From Antedon mediterranea (taxonomy: Eukaryota; Echinodermata; Crinoidea; Comatulida; Antedonidae): DNA of 64,000 nt. The translations under genes and the position numbers were made by a program. The notes under the pieces were generated by a model, which worked only from the letters and a program-made list of their open reading frames with translations, had not been told where the DNA came from and ran no database searches. Shown piece by piece: positions 62,519 through 64,000 of the stretch. The stretch is from contig NC_092676.1 in the NCBI RefSeq assembly GCF_964355755.1, positions 9,096,288-9,160,287 of the forward strand. Direction: 5' to 3'. The stretch's first letter is position 1. Each line of letters begins with the position of its first letter.

Positions 62519-63068
62519 TTAATAAAAGCAATATTATGTTCAAAATGTAAAACTATACAATTTTATAAAAGTATCCAAACAAAACATAATCTTATAATGC
62601 AATATACCATTTTATCATATTTATTTATATTATATCGAATCTCTTTTTAATACTGAATATCAATCTTTATATCGTTTTAGCTCTGTAATATAAATTTTCT
62701 CTGTATACATGTTTGTTTTATCTAGACTTCAACACAATTTCAAAATATTTTACATAATCTTCCTCTGTCTGTGTAATATCACTTAAATATTCATTGATAA
62801 ATAGATAGATAGACAGACATATATACTGTAACCTTCACCATATTGTTGTTTATCATTGCAATAAAAGTGGGTTGCCCCCACAAAAGAGAAAAAAAATATA
62901 TATTGCTGAAATTAAGCCTCAATAAATAATATTGTTGAGAAGAGGAACACATTTATACAGTATATAACTATATCCCATTTTCATGCATAAAGCAATAGTA
63001 TCTGCCTCTGAAGCACCACCATCAAGATATTATTTTTTTTAAATATATCCCATGTATAAGCAATATTA

Positions 63069-64000
63069 TTATCTATCTGCCTCTGACGTCTCCAAGCACC
63101 ATGAACAAGCATTTTGGAACATTTTCATCCACGGTGACGCTTGTAATGTCTCCCGCCAATCTTGCGGCATCCATGGCCATTGCCACGTCAAAGTTGTACG
63201 CTCTGGATGAGGCATGATCGCCAGATGACGGCCATCTGCGGAGCAAATTGCCGCTACGCCATTGGGTGAGCCATTGGGGTTCAACGGGTATTCAGTTGTC
63301 ACTTCTCCTTTGTCATCGACAAAGCGCACTGGTGCAAGATTTTCAGACAGAACTGTGTCTTTTGTTTCTTTGTTAGAAAACTTCATGTGCCCTAGAGAGA
63401 AACAATTTGAGTTGAGTAAATTTAATAACATTTTTAGTTAAATTAAAATATAAGTTTGTACTAAGCATCCATCATTATCAAGAGGTATCAATATCTAACC
63501 TTCTCCATGCTGTGTCCAGACACCAAGCACAGAGCCTTCCATTCCTTTCAGCATTAAAGCAGGGCTTTCATTAATCTTTACAGCAACAAAACGAGACTCA
63601 AAACGCTCGGAAAGATTATGAGCAAGATGGACTCCTTGCTGAGCTGATGCTGCGTCTAAAAGACAATAACAAATAATTCATAATAAACAGTCTGTCAACA
63701 AATGGATATCAAAAAGTAGTTCATATTTTCTTTTTATTTGTCAAAGAGGCATTACCTGCTTTACACCGGTGTCCTACTACCACTAAACTACTTACTAAAT
63801 ATACCTCATGATACCTTACCTGTAGTAAGCTCCTTGGTGACATCTGGAGCAACCCAGCCTAGCAGGCCCATTAGTTGGCAGCCATTGCATACACCCAGTG
63901 AGAAAGTGTCTTTCCTTGCTCTAAATGCATCAAACTGAGCACGCACAGCTGGGTTGAACAAAATAGTTGCTGCCCAACCTAAAATGATTAATAAACATTA
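63069..64000 (-). CDS. PFAS: PFAS copy 4, last three exons only (window edge)
   Basis: Exons 63820-63978, 63500-63655 and 63069-63391 correspond to exons 19, 20 and 21. They include the amidotransferase nucleophile motif GVCNGCQ and the MPHPERT motif, ending in TAA. No lesion is seen in this part. The remainder lies beyond the window, so its state is unknown. Confidence 0.9.

Larger units (their letters stand above)
61783..64000. repeat. Tandem unit 4, first 2218 bp, cut by window end
   Basis: Start of a fourth unit. It contains the LINE remnant and the last three exons of a fourth PFAS copy. At the diagnostic site near 63720-63740 it matches unit 1 (tcatattttctttttatttg) and not the neighbouring unit 3, so it may be a unit-1-type repeat. 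Confidence 0.93.

Overview
The window is nuclear DNA of an animal. It is AT-rich, its main gene has 21 exons with GT-AG introns, and it is full of degraded LINEs, a Ty3/Gypsy fragment, MITEs and tRNA-derived pieces. The abundance of TAGGCCTA-type words and the retroelement mix resemble an echinoderm or another marine deuterostome. That is an impression, not a proof.

The window is a head-to-tail tandem array with a period of about 20 kb. Taking the sequence at base 1 as an arbitrary phase, unit 1 is 1-21456, unit 2 is 21457-41341, unit 3 is 41342-61782, and unit 4 begins at 61783 and is cut by the window end. Each unit carries, on the minus strand, the whole gene for phosphoribosylformylglycinamidine synthase (PFAS/FGAMS), the fourth step of de novo purine synthesis. 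The start codon lies about 10 kb into the unit and the stop about 1.3 kb in. I traced all 21 exons in three copies. Copies 2 and 3 are open throughout (1355 and 1351 codons). Copy 1 looks dead: it has a nonsense codon at position 51, a destroyed splice acceptor before exon 15 and substitutions in conserved motifs. Copy 4 shows only its last three exons.

Reading one unit from low to high coordinate: a plus-strand remnant of a non-LTR retrotransposon C-terminus; PFAS on the minus strand, with two related MITEs, a tRNA-Gly-like sequence and a second SINE-like sequence in its introns; a minus-strand LINE reverse transcriptase tail just upstream of PFAS; a foldback element whose arms are arrays of a ~172-bp repeat; a block of 896-bp repeats (3, 2 and 1 copies in units 1, 2 and 3), each with a conserved but unrecognised coding-like segment; about 1.2 kb with no gene; a possible LTR edge and polypurine tract; about 2 kb of AT-rich sequence; three ~78-bp tandem repeats; and the 3' end of a Ty3/Gypsy pol gene on the minus strand, running to a small plus-strand ORF remnant that crosses the unit junction.

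PFAS is the only gene I can assign a cellular role. The units are mosaics: unit 3 agrees with unit 1 at some diagnostic sites and with unit 2 at others, as expected from unequal crossing over or gene conversion. Unit 3 alone carries a 548-bp TTAA-flanked transposon, and unit 2 alone has a ~238-bp insertion. The most notable result is the tandem amplification of a single-copy-type housekeeping enzyme gene, with one copy decayed and a long hairpin-capable repeat array in every repeat-bearing intergenic region. An assembly artefact must be excluded before biology is built on it.
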